Shown here: in pieces, positions 38,604 through 48,058 of the stretch
Layout of the letters: the number at the start of each line of letters is the position of its first letter
Position numbering within the stretch: position 1 is the stretch's first letter
Source: an uncultured Eubacteriales bacterium
Lineage (GTDB): Bacteria; Bacillota; Clostridia; Christensenellales; UBA1242
DNA: 54,546 bases
Reading direction: 5' to 3'
NCBI GenBank assembly: GCA_948514155.1
Contig: CAOQYA010000006.1
Location: 1-54,546, forward strand
Notes under the pieces: model-generated
Told to the model about the DNA's origin: nothing
What the model saw: only the letters and a program-made list of their open reading frames with translations
The model's database searches: none
Made by a program: the position numbers and the translations under genes

Positions 38604-39721
38604 TAATACACTTTTTCTTTCTTCACTCGAACAACAACTATCACTGTCACAATAATTGCAACTGCGGCTGCGCAGCCCACAATTATCCAAATGATTGAGG
38701 AAGAGGAGAAGCCTTCGATTGTTGAAATTTGCTCCGTTTTTGCGTTCTTCACCGATGTGCCGTTTGGTGCGTCGAGGATGTCGCAACTAATTGTCCATGT
38801 TCCTTCGCGTTTAGGGTCAAAGTTGAAGGAAAGGCCGGTGCGCATAACAGCGTCGTTTGGCTCGATTGTTGCCTTGTCTTGATTTCCCGCAATTTCCTTG
38901 TCGGCAGGAGCGAGCACATATTCTTTGCCGTCTCTGTCTTTTCCGCTGATTGACCATTTGATAAGTTGGCGATTTACAAACTTATATTTCTCGTCAACAG
39001 AAACAACATATTTGCTGCCTTTTCCGGCGTTGCTTATGCCATTTTCTTTAACGATAAGTTTTGGCTCTTCAAGTGTGGTCGGGTCTGTTGGCTTAAGTTC
39101 ATACACAGCACTGGAAGAGACGCCATTGCACTCGAATGAGAACAGATAAGTTCCCCAGCCGCCGAAGGTGATGTTGTATGCCTCATTGTCTTTCATTGCT
39201 GTTTGGCTTGCAGTGAAGTTGTTTTCGCCTTCCATGACATTGTCGTCGATTAAGAAGTTGATTTTTGTTTTAACATCTTCTTTTGCAACATTGTTTTCAG
39301 AGACAATTGTTTTTGTTGAGGCATATTCCTTGTTGAAGTCAACCTTGTTATCTTCGATTGTTTGTGGCGCCCATGTCACAGAATAGGAATATGAATAACT
39401 TGCCAAATCATTTGGCAGAGCGCTTGGGTTAAAAGACAACTCAAAAAATTTGATGTTTTCCCAGTCGAAGGAGCGCGCCTGATAATTTGATATGGTGGTT
39501 CCGCCGTTTATCAGCGTCACGCTTGAGCGTGTGCCTGTTTCTGTTGTTGTGGCATCTTTATGCGCAACAACGGAAAGATTTTCGCTGTAGGCAACTGCAC
39601 GAGAAGTTTCTGCTGAAGAAATTAAACTTGTTGGCATCGCTAAAAAGCCGGTGGCAAGCACAGTTGCTGCTGCCACAACGCCGAATGAAATCATTAAAGA
39701 TTTTGAACCTGCTTTTTTCAT
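38603..39721 (-). CDS. type I membrane-anchored surface protein, unknown
   Basis: 372 residues. A signal peptide (about 1-38, cleavage near SSAETSRA) is followed by a beta-rich ectodomain of about 300 residues with many Thr, Ser and Tyr and two probable Ig-like or bacterial surface repeats. A C-terminal transmembrane helix (about 345-365) precedes a short basic tail VRVKKEKVY. No LPXTG sequence. GAGAGGTG lies 8 bases before the ATG. No family recognised. Conserved cysteines appear as single residues only. Confidence 0.7.
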   Translation of the reverse strand: MKKAGSKSLMISFGVVAAATVLATGFLAMPTSLISSAETSRAVAYSENLSVVAHKDATTTETGTRSSVTLINGGTTISNYQARSFDWENIKFFELSFNPSALPNDLASYSYSYSVTWAPQTIEDNKVDFNKEYASTKTIVSENNVAKEDVKTKINFLIDDNVMEGENNFTASQTAMKDNEAYNITFGGWGTYLFSFECNGVSSSAVYELKPTDPTTLEEPKLIVKENGISNAGKGSKYVVSVDEKYKFVNRQLIKWSISGKDRDGKEYVLAPADKEIAGNQDKATIEPNDAVMRTGLSFNFDPKREGTWTISCDILDAPNGTSVKNAKTEQISTIEGFSSSSIIWIIVGCAAAVAIIVTVIVVVRVKKEKVY

Positions 39722-39837
39722 ATAAAGGCACCTCTTAAACGAGAGTAGTATAACAAAACAATCACGAAAACAAAAATGTTTTTGACATCTTTTTCAAAAA
39801 TAATGCTTTTGCACCGAGCGCGCCGGGCTAAAATTGT

Positions 39838-39866
39838 TTGACTTTAACTTATTTTAAAACTATAAT
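39838..39866 (+). promoter_or_regulatory. promoter of the glmU-like/pth/mfd operon (leaderless type)
   Basis: TTGACT at 39838-39843, 17-base spacer, TATAAT at 39861-39866. The ATG at 39873 begins 6 bases after the -10, with no ribosome site. Confidence 0.88.
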
Positions 39867-39872
39867 ATAGCC

Positions 39873-40631
39873 ATGGAAAACATCATTTTAGATAAAGAAA
39901 AGGAGGCGGAGGAAGAGAGCTCTTTCTTTAAGGAGACCATTCTTGCGCCAAAAAACTATGGCTGGGTGGAAGAGGAAGTTATCGCTCTGATTTTTAAGGC
40001 CGATAAATCTGACTTTGACCTTTGCGGAAAAACAATGACCGACTGGGTGCGCCTTGCGTGTGTGAGGATGCAAAATAGGGTGCTGGAAGAGCCTAGGGAA
40101 GAGAATTTTCTCAGCACTGTTAAAAATAATGCTGAGAACAAGAAGATTGCGCTTGTGCTCTACTCGGACACGCCGCTTCTTAGCCAGCAGACCATTTTGA
40201 ACGCGCTCGACTATTTCTCTTCTCACGACATGAATGCGCTCACACTGCCAAGGGGATATATTTTCAAAGTGGAATATCTTAAAACTGCGCTCGAAATTGT
40301 TTCGACGGCAAGAAAGAACTTTGCGCCGGAGGAGTTTAAAATTATCTCTTCGGCGGCAGACATTTCGGACGCCTGCGAAATCATGTGGAACAAAATTCGC
40401 GCTTTCCACAAGCAAAGCGGAGTGATTTTAAAGGGCGAGCAGACAATTTTTATCGACGCCGATGTGCATATCGAAAGCGGCGTTGTTATCGAGCCGAATA
40501 ACATAATCAAAGGCCAAAGCGTGATTGAAGAGGGTGTTGTGCTTAAATGCGGCAACTACATTGAAGACACCATAATTAAAGCCGGCAGCGTTTTGCAGGG
40601 CAAGAATATCATAAGCGGCGGCGAAGAATGA
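39873..40631 (+). CDS. truncated or diverged GlmU-like protein (partial uridylyltransferase plus short beta-helix)
   Basis: 252 residues. The middle contains VLYSDTPLLSQQTI, like the GlmU nucleotidyltransferase strand VLYGDVPLI, but the usual N-terminal GxGTRM loop is missing. Residues of about 195-250 are hexapeptide-like (IDADVHIESGVVIEPNNIIKG...), matching the start of the GlmU left-handed beta-helix, but only two to three coils remain compared with about ten. GlmU makes UDP-GlcNAc; this form lacks the key parts of both active sites and may be regulatory or structural. Gene order glmU-like, pth, mfd mirrors Bacillus. The stop overlaps pth by ATGA. Confidence 0.7.
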   Translation: MENIILDKEKEAEEESSFFKETILAPKNYGWVEEEVIALIFKADKSDFDLCGKTMTDWVRLACVRMQNRVLEEPREENFLSTVKNNAENKKIALVLYSDTPLLSQQTILNALDYFSSHDMNALTLPRGYIFKVEYLKTALEIVSTARKNFAPEEFKIISSAADISDACEIMWNKIRAFHKQSGVILKGEQTIFIDADVHIESGVVIEPNNIIKGQSVIEEGVVLKCGNYIEDTIIKAGSVLQGKNIISGGEE

Positions 40632-41140
40632 GAATAATCATAGGGCTGGGCAACCCCGGCAGAGAATATGAGGGCACTGCGCACAATGTTGGCTTTGATG
40701 TTGTCGACAGCCTTTGTCGCGAGTGGAACATCTCTCTTTCCAAGAAGGGTTTTAAATCGGTGTATGGCGAGGGGAAGGCGTTCGGCGAAAAGATTATGCT
40801 TGTTAAGCCGCAAACATATATGAACCTTTCGGGCGAGGCCGTCGTTATGCTCAAAAAAAAGTTTAAGGACGCGCGCATGCTTGTTGTTGTTGACGACATC
40901 GACACAGAAGAGGGCAAAGTTAAATATCGCCTTCACGGCAGTGGCGGAACACATAACGGGCTGAGAAACATCGTCTCCTTTATCGGCGAAGATTTTGAGC
41001 GCATTAAACTGGGAGTGGGTCAGCCAAAGGGCGATTTAAAAAATTTTGTGCTGGCAAAACTTGATAAAGATTTGAGGGTAAATCTTGTTGATGCGGCCAC
41101 CGAAAAAGTTAAAGAGTGGGTGAATGAACAAAATTCTTAA
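40628..41140 (+). CDS. pth: peptidyl-tRNA hydrolase
   Basis: Releases tRNA from peptidyl-tRNA dropped by ribosomes. 170 residues, slightly shorter than the usual 185-195 at the C-terminus. Motifs: GLGNPGREYEGTAHNVGF with catalytic His19, VKPQTYMNLSGEAV (Asn), VDDIDTEEG (usual DDLDLP, here DDIDTE), and GSGGTHNGLRNI. It overlaps the GlmU-like gene by 4 bases and mfd by 17, so translation is coupled. Confidence 0.95.
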   Translation: MRIIIGLGNPGREYEGTAHNVGFDVVDSLCREWNISLSKKGFKSVYGEGKAFGEKIMLVKPQTYMNLSGEAVVMLKKKFKDARMLVVVDDIDTEEGKVKYRLHGSGGTHNGLRNIVSFIGEDFERIKLGVGQPKGDLKNFVLAKLDKDLRVNLVDAATEKVKEWVNEQNS

Positions 41141-44100
41141 CATTCTTAGAAGAGCTTCGCTTTTAGATAAGAAAGTTATCAGCGGGGTCAAAGAGGGAGA
41201 AAAGGCGCTGCTTATCGCCTCATGCGGACGCAGCGTTATTTTATCTAGCGACTTTGTTCAAGCAGTCAAATTAAAGCGCAATTTGCAGGCGCTTGGAAGA
41301 GAGGCGCAAATCATTTCTTCGGGCAGAGAGGTGGGCGTTAAGAACGACGACAATCTTTCTTCCTTTGCAAGTGCGATAAGCCAGTTTTTGCAAAACAAAC
41401 TTGACCACCTTATCTTTCTTCCACCTGCGATTGTCACTAAATTTGACCTCGAATTTTTCTCCCATCCAATCACATTAAAAAAGGGCGATATTTTGGCTCC
41501 GCAGAAACTGGCCGAAAGTTTGATAAACTTAGGCTATGAAAGGGGGAGCCTTGTTATAGAGCCGGGGCAGTTTGCCCTTCGCGGCGACATTTTTGATATT
41601 TTCCCCACGGGAAGCGCCCTGCCAATAAGGTGCGACTTTTTTGACGAGGAAATTGAAAAACTCTCATTTTTTAACCCAAGTGACATGAAAAACGCCGAAA
41701 AACTTGAAAAAATCAGCGTTTTTCCTTCAATTTTGCCAAACGGACAGCAGAATGTTTCAAGTTTAAGCGAAAATGTTTTTTGTGACCAAGAGGAAAGACT
41801 GGCATCTCAAATTGAACTGCTAATTAGAAGCTATGAAGTGATGTCGGGCTTCTGTGAAAGTGATTTTGCAAGTTTTGAAGAACTTCAAATACAAAAAAGT
41901 TTTGCGCTTTCTGGCGGTGAGGATGTGGGCTCGGCGGCCGAAGTTAGTTATCTTCACAACTTTTCAAGCCTTGCGGGTGACCTTAAAATTTACGCCGCAC
42001 AGAACAGGCGTGTGGTGCTTTTTGCGGGCGACGGAAGGGCGAAAGAGAGAATTAAAAATTTTCTTTTGGGAAGCGAAATTCCTTTCTTCGATTTTGACAA
42101 TTCCGCCTTCGCGGCAAATGGAATATATGTCAGCGAAAAATATTTTCCTTCTTCCTTTTCTTTTCCCGGACTGAACATTTTTGCAATCGGCTCGGACAAT
42201 CTGACAAGGCAAAAAACAAGTGTGCTTTCAAGAGCCAAGAAGGACGCGTTTTATCAGCCTCAAGTGGGTGAATTTGTGGTGCATGATTTCCACGGCATTG
42301 GAAAGTGCACCAAAGTTGAGCGCATGAAAATGGCGGACGCAGAGAAGGACTATTTCGTGATTGAATATCGCGGCGGCGGCACGCTATATCTGCCAAGCGA
42401 GCAGGCAAGCCAACTTTCGGCATATGTCGGCGAAGAGACGCCGCGCCTTAACGCACTCGGCGGTCGAGAGTTTGAAGTTTTAAAGGCGCGCGTTAAGGAA
42501 AAACTTGAGGGCTTTGCGCTTGAACTTATGCAGGCCTACAAAGAGCGAGAAAAATCTAAGGGCTTCAAGTTTGTTAAAGAGGAGTTTTTGGAAAACGCAT
42601 TTGCTGCGGCTTTTGAATTTGAAGAGACACCCGACCAGGCCCAGGCAATCAAAGAAGTTATTTGTGGCATGGAAAGCGAAAAGGTGATGGACCGCCTTCT
42701 TTGCGGCGATGTGGGCTTTGGCAAGACCGAAGTTGCCTATCGTGCGGCCTTTAAGGCTGTGATATCTGCTAAGCAAGTTGCCTTTCTTTGCCCAACAACA
42801 ATTTTAAGCGAGCAGCATTTTAACAACGCAAAAGCGCGCATGAAAGATTTCGGGGTGAAAATCGAAGTGCTAAATCGCTTCAAAAAGCCTTCCGAAGTTA
42901 AAAGCATTTTGCAGAGGCTGCAAAATGGTGAGATTGATATCTTGATTGGCACCCACAAAATTCTTTCGCAAGATGTGATTTTTAAAGATTTGGGGCTGCT
43001 GATTGTGGACGAGGAGCAGCGATTTGGGGTGGCCGATAAGGAAAAAATCAAAAATCTCAAGAAAAACATCGATGTTCTGGCGCTTTCAGCCACGCCTATT
43101 CCGCGAACGCTGCATATGTCGCTTGCCGGCATTCGCGATATCTCGGTGATAACAACGCCCCCTCGCGACAGGCTGCCAATTCAAACATATGTCACAAGCG
43201 AGGACGACGAAATTATTGCCTCCGTGATAAAAAGGGAACTTGCCCGGGGCGGCAAGGCGTTTGTTATCTATAATCGCGTGCAGAGCATTGACCATATTGC
43301 CTCGCACCTTAGAAAACTTGTGCCTGAGGCGCGTGTTGGTGTGGCGCACGGGCAAATGGCAGAAAGAGAGCTTCAAGCTGTTATAGACAGACTCTACAAG
43401 GGCGAATACAATGTTTTTCTTTCCACAACGCTGATTGAAAACGGCATCGACCTGCCGTCGGCAAACACCATGGTCATATTTGACGCCGACCTGTTGGGAC
43501 TTAGCCAACTTTATCAACTTCGCGGACGAATTGGAAGAAGCGACAAACTTAGTTATGCATATCTATTCTACAAGGAAGGAAAGTTTTTAACGCCGGAGGG
43601 CTATAAGCGGCTGGAGGCGATAAAGGAATTTCGCGAACTTGGTAGCGGCTTTAAGATTTCGATGCGAGATTTGGAAATTCGCGGCGCCGGCAATGTGTTT
43701 GGCAAGCAGCAGCATGGTCACATCGAGAAAGTGGGCTATGACATGTATGTTAAACTTTTAAATGAAACAATATCCGAACTTCATGGCGATAAAACTAAAG
43801 AGACAAAGCCTGTTAAAATTGAACTTCCAATCGACGCATTTATTGCCGAAGATTACATTTCCGATAATGACGACCGCATCGCCTATTATGTTAAAATCAG
43901 CGAGTGCGAAACTAGGGAGGAACTTAACTCTCTTTTGCAAGCATTTAGCGAGGGCTTTGGTCAGCCGCCGCAAAGCGTTGTCAATCTCTGCAAAATTGCG
44001 CTTATCAAAAATCTTGCCTCGAACTTTGACATTCAATCTGTCAAATTTGACGGCGAAATTAAACTTGTGCTTTACAAGTCGGAAAATGTGGTCGACAAAC

Positions 44101-44273
44101 GCCTTGTCGGTGTGCTGAATAAATATGGAGCAAGTTTAAGATTTGAAAATCTGCCTATAATTAAACTCGTTAAAGACAAGCCTCTTCTAAAGATGCTGGA
44201 CGAGATAATAAATCTCTTGGAAGACGCCGGAAAAGAAAATCAGGAAAAGGTCGCAAATTTGCTTGAAAAATAA
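41124..44273 (+). CDS. mfd: transcription-repair coupling factor
   Basis: Removes RNA polymerase stalled at DNA damage and recruits UvrA. 1049 residues, about 100 shorter than typical because the N-terminal UvrB-like domain is trimmed. Order: UvrB-homology region (about 1-340, GDIFDIFPTGSALPIRCDFFDEEIE), CarD-like RNA-polymerase-interaction domain (about 375-440, VGEFVVHDFHGIGKC), SF2 translocase with Walker A GDVGFGKTE (528-536) and DEEQRF (629-634), RecG-like TRG motif, and C-terminal D7 domain (about 890-1020). It starts inside pth. Confidence 0.96.
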   Translation: MNKILNILRRASLLDKKVISGVKEGEKALLIASCGRSVILSSDFVQAVKLKRNLQALGREAQIISSGREVGVKNDDNLSSFASAISQFLQNKLDHLIFLPPAIVTKFDLEFFSHPITLKKGDILAPQKLAESLINLGYERGSLVIEPGQFALRGDIFDIFPTGSALPIRCDFFDEEIEKLSFFNPSDMKNAEKLEKISVFPSILPNGQQNVSSLSENVFCDQEERLASQIELLIRSYEVMSGFCESDFASFEELQIQKSFALSGGEDVGSAAEVSYLHNFSSLAGDLKIYAAQNRRVVLFAGDGRAKERIKNFLLGSEIPFFDFDNSAFAANGIYVSEKYFPSSFSFPGLNIFAIGSDNLTRQKTSVLSRAKKDAFYQPQVGEFVVHDFHGIGKCTKVERMKMADAEKDYFVIEYRGGGTLYLPSEQASQLSAYVGEETPRLNALGGREFEVLKARVKEKLEGFALELMQAYKEREKSKGFKFVKEEFLENAFAAAFEFEETPDQAQAIKEVICGMESEKVMDRLLCGDVGFGKTEVAYRAAFKAVISAKQVAFLCPTTILSEQHFNNAKARMKDFGVKIEVLNRFKKPSEVKSILQRLQNGEIDILIGTHKILSQDVIFKDLGLLIVDEEQRFGVADKEKIKNLKKNIDVLALSATPIPRTLHMSLAGIRDISVITTPPRDRLPIQTYVTSEDDEIIASVIKRELARGGKAFVIYNRVQSIDHIASHLRKLVPEARVGVAHGQMAERELQAVIDRLYKGEYNVFLSTTLIENGIDLPSANTMVIFDADLLGLSQLYQLRGRIGRSDKLSYAYLFYKEGKFLTPEGYKRLEAIKEFRELGSGFKISMRDLEIRGAGNVFGKQQHGHIEKVGYDMYVKLLNETISELHGDKTKETKPVKIELPIDAFIAEDYISDNDDRIAYYVKISECETREELNSLLQAFSEGFGQPPQSVVNLCKIALIKNLASNFDIQSVKFDGEIKLVLYKSENVVDKRLVGVLNKYGASLRFENLPIIKLVKDKPLLKMLDEIINLLEDAGKENQEKVANLLEK

Positions 44274-44291
44274 CATGTTTTGATATATAAT
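44263..44291 (+). promoter_or_regulatory. promoter of the foldase lipoprotein gene, overlapping the mfd 3' end
   Basis: TTGAAA at 44263-44268 (inside the last mfd codons), 17-base spacer, TATAAT at 44286-44291; ribosome site AAAGGA and ATG at 44321 follow. Confidence 0.85.
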
Positions 44292-44320
44292 TATCAAGAT
44301 TTAACTTGAAAGGAAATGCT

Positions 44321-46114
44321 ATGAAGAAAAATAAATTCACTTCTGTTATCATGTCTGTTATGCTTTGCCTCATGCTCTGCGTTTCTCTTTTGGCGGGCTG
44401 CAGTTTGGTGACAAAAGATATGAACAGATATTATAACGCCACAGTCGCCTCTTTCAAATATGAAAATGGCGAAACTGTGAATGTGACAAAGAAGGAACTT
44501 ATCACGTCTTTTAACTCGCTTGGCTATCAATACATTCAAAGCGGGCTGAGCATGGAAGAGGCTGTTAAACAAGTGCTCGACCGCGTGATTGAACAGAAAC
44601 TTACAATCAAAGCGGCAGAAAAAGACGCAAAAGCAAAGAACGACGGCGAGATTTTGACCGCAAAAGAGAAAAAATATCTTTGGGAGAGAACTTTCGACGC
44701 AACAAAGAACAATCTGATAAGTTACTACAACGAAATTAACGGCATCAAGGACGCTGACAAAGAAGACTCGACCGACGGCGTTGTTGAAGAGAAAGAGTTT
44801 GATAGACTAGCCGAACTTGTTAAAGACGAAAACGGCAACTACTCCATTAAAATTTTAAAGACCACCCAAAATGAAGTTGACGCCTACACCTTTAAAGGCT
44901 CGCAGGACAGAGACATTGAAAAGGCGGAGGATCTTGACGAACTCTACAACTGGGTGACAAAGTTTGTTGAAGAAAACAAGGAATATAGTTCCGCATTCAA
45001 TAAATATCTCTCCGACGCAAAGCGCTCTGAAGAGGGAATGAACCTTTCAAAAGATAACAAATCTGTTTTTCAGAGAGAACTTAAGCGCATTCACACCGTC
45101 TTGTATGAAAACTTCATGGTGGCAAAATATGCCGAGTCGCACCAGACACAAAATGCGCCAGTGACACTCGAAAACCTTATCGAACTTTATCAAAACAAGT
45201 TAATTCGCGGCTATGACAAATATGTGACAGAAAAAGCGCCAAGTTATGAAAGCGATGTGCTGAAAGGCGTTTCGAGCGTTGACTATTTTAAGCCAAACGG
45301 CACAGAATTTTTCTATGTTTCGCACATCTTGGCTAAGTTCTCGGACGAAGATCAGGCTAAATACAACGAATATGTTAAATATGTGAAGGGCGAGGCAAGC
45401 GACGGCAAATACACAGCCGGCGAGGCTCAGGCGCTCATTGACAGCCTTTACACAAATCTTGTTTTCCCGGTTCGTGAGAAAAACGAGAAAGGCCAGTGGG
45501 TGGACAGCGGAAAGACCAAGCCTGTTTTAGAAGTTTTGCGTGAACTTGAACTTAAACTTGCAACTGCAGGCGAGGACGAATATCTTAAAGCCGAATATTT
45601 TAACGAATTTATATATAAATACAATCAAGACGACGGCGTGTTTAATTCAGACAGGAACTATGTTATCGGAATTGACAACACAACTCCGGACAAAGAAAAG
45701 GACACTCCTTACACCATTCATTCTCAAATGGTGGAAAACTTCACAAACGCGGCAATTTCTTTGTATAACGGCGGCCAGGCAAAGATTGGCGATATATATA
45801 AAGGTGACGAGGCCGACCTTTCCAGCGGGCTTATCAGAACTGAATATGGCGTTCATATCATGGTGTATGAAGGCAGAGTGAAAAACTTGTTCTCTAACAT
45901 TGGCGCCGATTTTAAACTTACAAACGCCGACCTTGAAGTGCTGATTTCCAAGGACGCAAGGCTGAAAGCCGGCGAGGAAAAAACTATGTTTGACGCGCTT
46001 TATGAGCAAATTAACACAGACCGTTACACAATTTTCGAAAACATGAACCTTGAACTGCTTAAAAGCGAAGTTAAGATAGAATATCATAAAGATAACTACA
46101 AAGATTTGTTTTAA
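44321..46114 (+). CDS. PrsA/SurA-like foldase lipoprotein
   Basis: 597 residues from ATG 44321, with AAAGGA upstream; a TTG 15 bases earlier lies on that site. A signal peptide with lipobox LLAGC (Cys27) anchors it outside the membrane. A SurA/PrsA-type N-terminal helical region (VTKKELITSFNSLGYQYIQSGLSMEEAVKQVLDRVIEQKL, about 65-110) precedes a parvulin-like region (FFYVSHILAKF, about 335, and GLIRTEYGVHIMVYEGR, about 505). Such proteins help fold exported proteins. The prolyl-isomerase domain is split or highly diverged, so activity is uncertain. A foldase lipoprotein behind mfd is common in Bacillota. Confidence 0.8.
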   Translation: MKKNKFTSVIMSVMLCLMLCVSLLAGCSLVTKDMNRYYNATVASFKYENGETVNVTKKELITSFNSLGYQYIQSGLSMEEAVKQVLDRVIEQKLTIKAAEKDAKAKNDGEILTAKEKKYLWERTFDATKNNLISYYNEINGIKDADKEDSTDGVVEEKEFDRLAELVKDENGNYSIKILKTTQNEVDAYTFKGSQDRDIEKAEDLDELYNWVTKFVEENKEYSSAFNKYLSDAKRSEEGMNLSKDNKSVFQRELKRIHTVLYENFMVAKYAESHQTQNAPVTLENLIELYQNKLIRGYDKYVTEKAPSYESDVLKGVSSVDYFKPNGTEFFYVSHILAKFSDEDQAKYNEYVKYVKGEASDGKYTAGEAQALIDSLYTNLVFPVREKNEKGQWVDSGKTKPVLEVLRELELKLATAGEDEYLKAEYFNEFIYKYNQDDGVFNSDRNYVIGIDNTTPDKEKDTPYTIHSQMVENFTNAAISLYNGGQAKIGDIYKGDEADLSSGLIRTEYGVHIMVYEGRVKNLFSNIGADFKLTNADLEVLISKDARLKAGEEKTMFDALYEQINTDRYTIFENMNLELLKSEVKIEYHKDNYKDLF

Positions 46115-46125
46115 TAGCGGCCGAT

Positions 46126-46158
46126 AAACTCTTGTTTCATTTGACAAGAGTTTTTTTA
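46126..46158 (+). terminator. intrinsic terminator containing the next gene's -35 box
   Basis: AAACTCTTGT (46126-46135) pairs with ACAAGAGTTT (46144-46153), loop TTCATTTG, then TTTTTTTATT. The 3' arm overlaps TTGACA (46141-46146), the -35 element of the downstream promoter. Confidence 0.88.
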
Positions 46159-46169
46159 TTTGATAAAAT
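46141..46169 (+). promoter_or_regulatory. promoter of the LPG-synthase-TM-like gene (leaderless type)
   Basis: TTGACA at 46141-46146, 17-base spacer, TAAAAT at 46164-46169; the ATG at 46177 begins 7 bases later. Confidence 0.88.
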
Positions 46170-46176
46170 CTTTTTC

Positions 46177-47463
46177 ATGAAGAAAAAACTTGAGGAAGGT
46201 CAGATTGAAGAAAAGGAGCTAGAGGGCTCCGACTTTTCTCAAATGGAAATTGAAATTCCGGTCATGAGTGACGAAGAGAAGGAAAAACTGGACGCTTCGC
46301 AGCAGGCTGTTGCAAAAAGAAGCGGAAAGAGAAAGAAAATCACCAATGCGCTCATGTTTGTTTTTAATGTTTGCGTTGTTGTGGGCATTTTGCTCTATCA
46401 AATGCTTAACAGCGAGTTTGTGCCAATTTCCGACCTCGACATCAATATTGGCTACATTTTTGTGTGCATCGCAGTTTTTGCTGTGGCGCTTTTCTTCGAC
46501 ACCTATGCTGTGGCTTATCTGATCAGAAAAAGTTGCAAGCGGCCGCGATTTGCACTCGGCTTTAAAACAAATCTTTGCGGCAGATATTATGACGCGATAA
46601 CTCCGCTGGCAACAGGCGGCCAGCCCTTCCAGGTGACTTATCTTATGAGCAGAGATGTGCCTTCAACATCGGCACTCTCAATTCCCATTGCAAAACTTTT
46701 CTTTCAACAACTGACTTGGTTTATCGTCTGCTCAATTTCGCTTATCATTTCATTTGTCAACTACAATTCTTTTTCCTCTTTTGTTAACATTTCCTCTTAC
46801 ATCGGCTTTGTGCTGAGTTTTGCCGTGCTCTTTTTAACGCTCTTCCTTTCTGTGAGCAAGAATGTGGGAAAGAAACTTGTTGCAAAAACGCTTAAACTGC
46901 TTCAGAAAATGAGAATAATCAAAAACTATGAAAAACAATATCAGCGCGTTTCGCAATATGTGGAAGATTATCAAAATCTCATGCGCGAATATGTTAAAAA
47001 CCCTAAAGACAGCATAGTTTTGTTTCTGACAATGGCAATTAAAACCATTTTAACCTACTCGCTTCCATTCTTTATCTATTGCGTGTTTAACGGCTTTGAC
47101 GGCAGTTTATATGGCAATTTCCTTGTCATGGGTGTGCTTGTTGACCTTGCTTCAAGTTTCATTCCTCTTCCGGGCGGAACGGGCATGAACGAAGTTTCCT
47201 TCAGCATGATGTTCCAGCCATATTTTGCACACGGCCCACTTATTTGGGCACTGCTTCTTTGGAGATTTTTCACATATTACATCTATCTTCTGCTCGGCTT
47301 TGGCATGGTGACATATGACGCCGTGTATGGCAACAGAAAATATCGCTGGCTTAAAGTGCAGCGCGCGCTGCAAAGCGAAAGCAAAGAGTTTAAAGAACAG
47401 CAAATTTCTTCCTTTAGGCGTGAGCGCGCTTACAGAAGAAAAAGACAGTTAAAGAAAAATTAG
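46177..47463 (+). CDS. UPF0104/lysylphosphatidylglycerol-synthase-TM-like flippase protein
   Basis: 428 residues. I start at 46177 (MKKKLEEGQIEEKEL); a longer frame from 46132 would begin inside the terminator. An acidic, charged N-terminal tail (about 1-50) precedes about eight transmembrane helices. The motifs ITPLATGGQPFQVTYLMSR and FIPLPGGTGMNEVSFSMMF are diagnostic of PF03706 (the flippase half of MprF and stand-alone relatives). It probably moves a phospholipid or lipid-linked glycan. No aminoacyl-transferase domain is present. No Shine-Dalgarno; a leaderless mRNA is likely. Confidence 0.86.
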   Translation: MKKKLEEGQIEEKELEGSDFSQMEIEIPVMSDEEKEKLDASQQAVAKRSGKRKKITNALMFVFNVCVVVGILLYQMLNSEFVPISDLDINIGYIFVCIAVFAVALFFDTYAVAYLIRKSCKRPRFALGFKTNLCGRYYDAITPLATGGQPFQVTYLMSRDVPSTSALSIPIAKLFFQQLTWFIVCSISLIISFVNYNSFSSFVNISSYIGFVLSFAVLFLTLFLSVSKNVGKKLVAKTLKLLQKMRIIKNYEKQYQRVSQYVEDYQNLMREYVKNPKDSIVLFLTMAIKTILTYSLPFFIYCVFNGFDGSLYGNFLVMGVLVDLASSFIPLPGGTGMNEVSFSMMFQPYFAHGPLIWALLLWRFFTYYIYLLLGFGMVTYDAVYGNRKYRWLKVQRALQSESKEFKEQQISSFRRERAYRRKRQLKKN

Positions 47464-47497
47464 AATAATAGCGGCCTGTTTTGCTCAAAATATAGCC

Positions 47498-48031
47498 ATG
47501 AGAAAGCTTTCAAAACTGACTTATGGTTTTATTTTTGCCATTGTTGCGCTCACAATCTTGCTCGGCGTCAGCCTCTATCTGGGGCTTTCGGGCTGGTTTT
47601 TTGGCAACACAACAAAACTTGAAAGCGACTTGCAACTTGGTCAGACGGTGAACATTTCGCTCACAGGCAGCGAAGCGAAGGCCGTTTCCTTCACCTTTCC
47701 GGGAAGTTATTTGCCCGGCCAACAACTTGAGCAGTTTGTGAACATTTCAAACATTTCAGACAAAGACCTGCATGTGCGGGCAAAAGCGGTGATATTCGAC
47801 CATTCTGAAGGACAAATGCTTGTCGAAGTGGGCGTCTCCGGTCACTGGACAGAAAATGGGGACTATTATTATTTTGACGAGCCGCTTTTAAAGTCGAATA
47901 AAATCGCTCTCGGCTCATATGTGAAACTGGGTGAAGATAAATATTTCAACTCAAAAAAGTCATATATAATCACCTTTATTGTCGAAGCTCTTGATAAAGA
48001 ACTCGACAGAGAGACAATTTGGGGTTATTAA
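47498..48031 (+). CDS. membrane-anchored exported protein, camelysin/TasA-like features
   Basis: 177 residues: N-terminal signal anchor (about 9-33) and a beta-rich extracellular domain. The arrangement F-PGSYLPGQQLEQFVNISNISDKDLHVRAKAV and the end KKSYIITFIVEALDKE recall camelysin/TasA-type proteins, where N-I-S-N repeats follow a PG turn and the chain ends in V-E-A. No SipW peptidase gene is in the window and the similarity is weak. CAAAAT ends 6 bases before the ATG and there is no ribosome site. It follows the flippase-like gene by 34 bases. Confidence 0.5.
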   Translation: MRKLSKLTYGFIFAIVALTILLGVSLYLGLSGWFFGNTTKLESDLQLGQTVNISLTGSEAKAVSFTFPGSYLPGQQLEQFVNISNISDKDLHVRAKAVIFDHSEGQMLVEVGVSGHWTENGDYYYFDEPLLKSNKIALGSYVKLGEDKYFNSKKSYIITFIVEALDKELDRETIWGY

Positions 48032-48058
48032 GATAGAAATTCCGTCAATAATTTCGTC

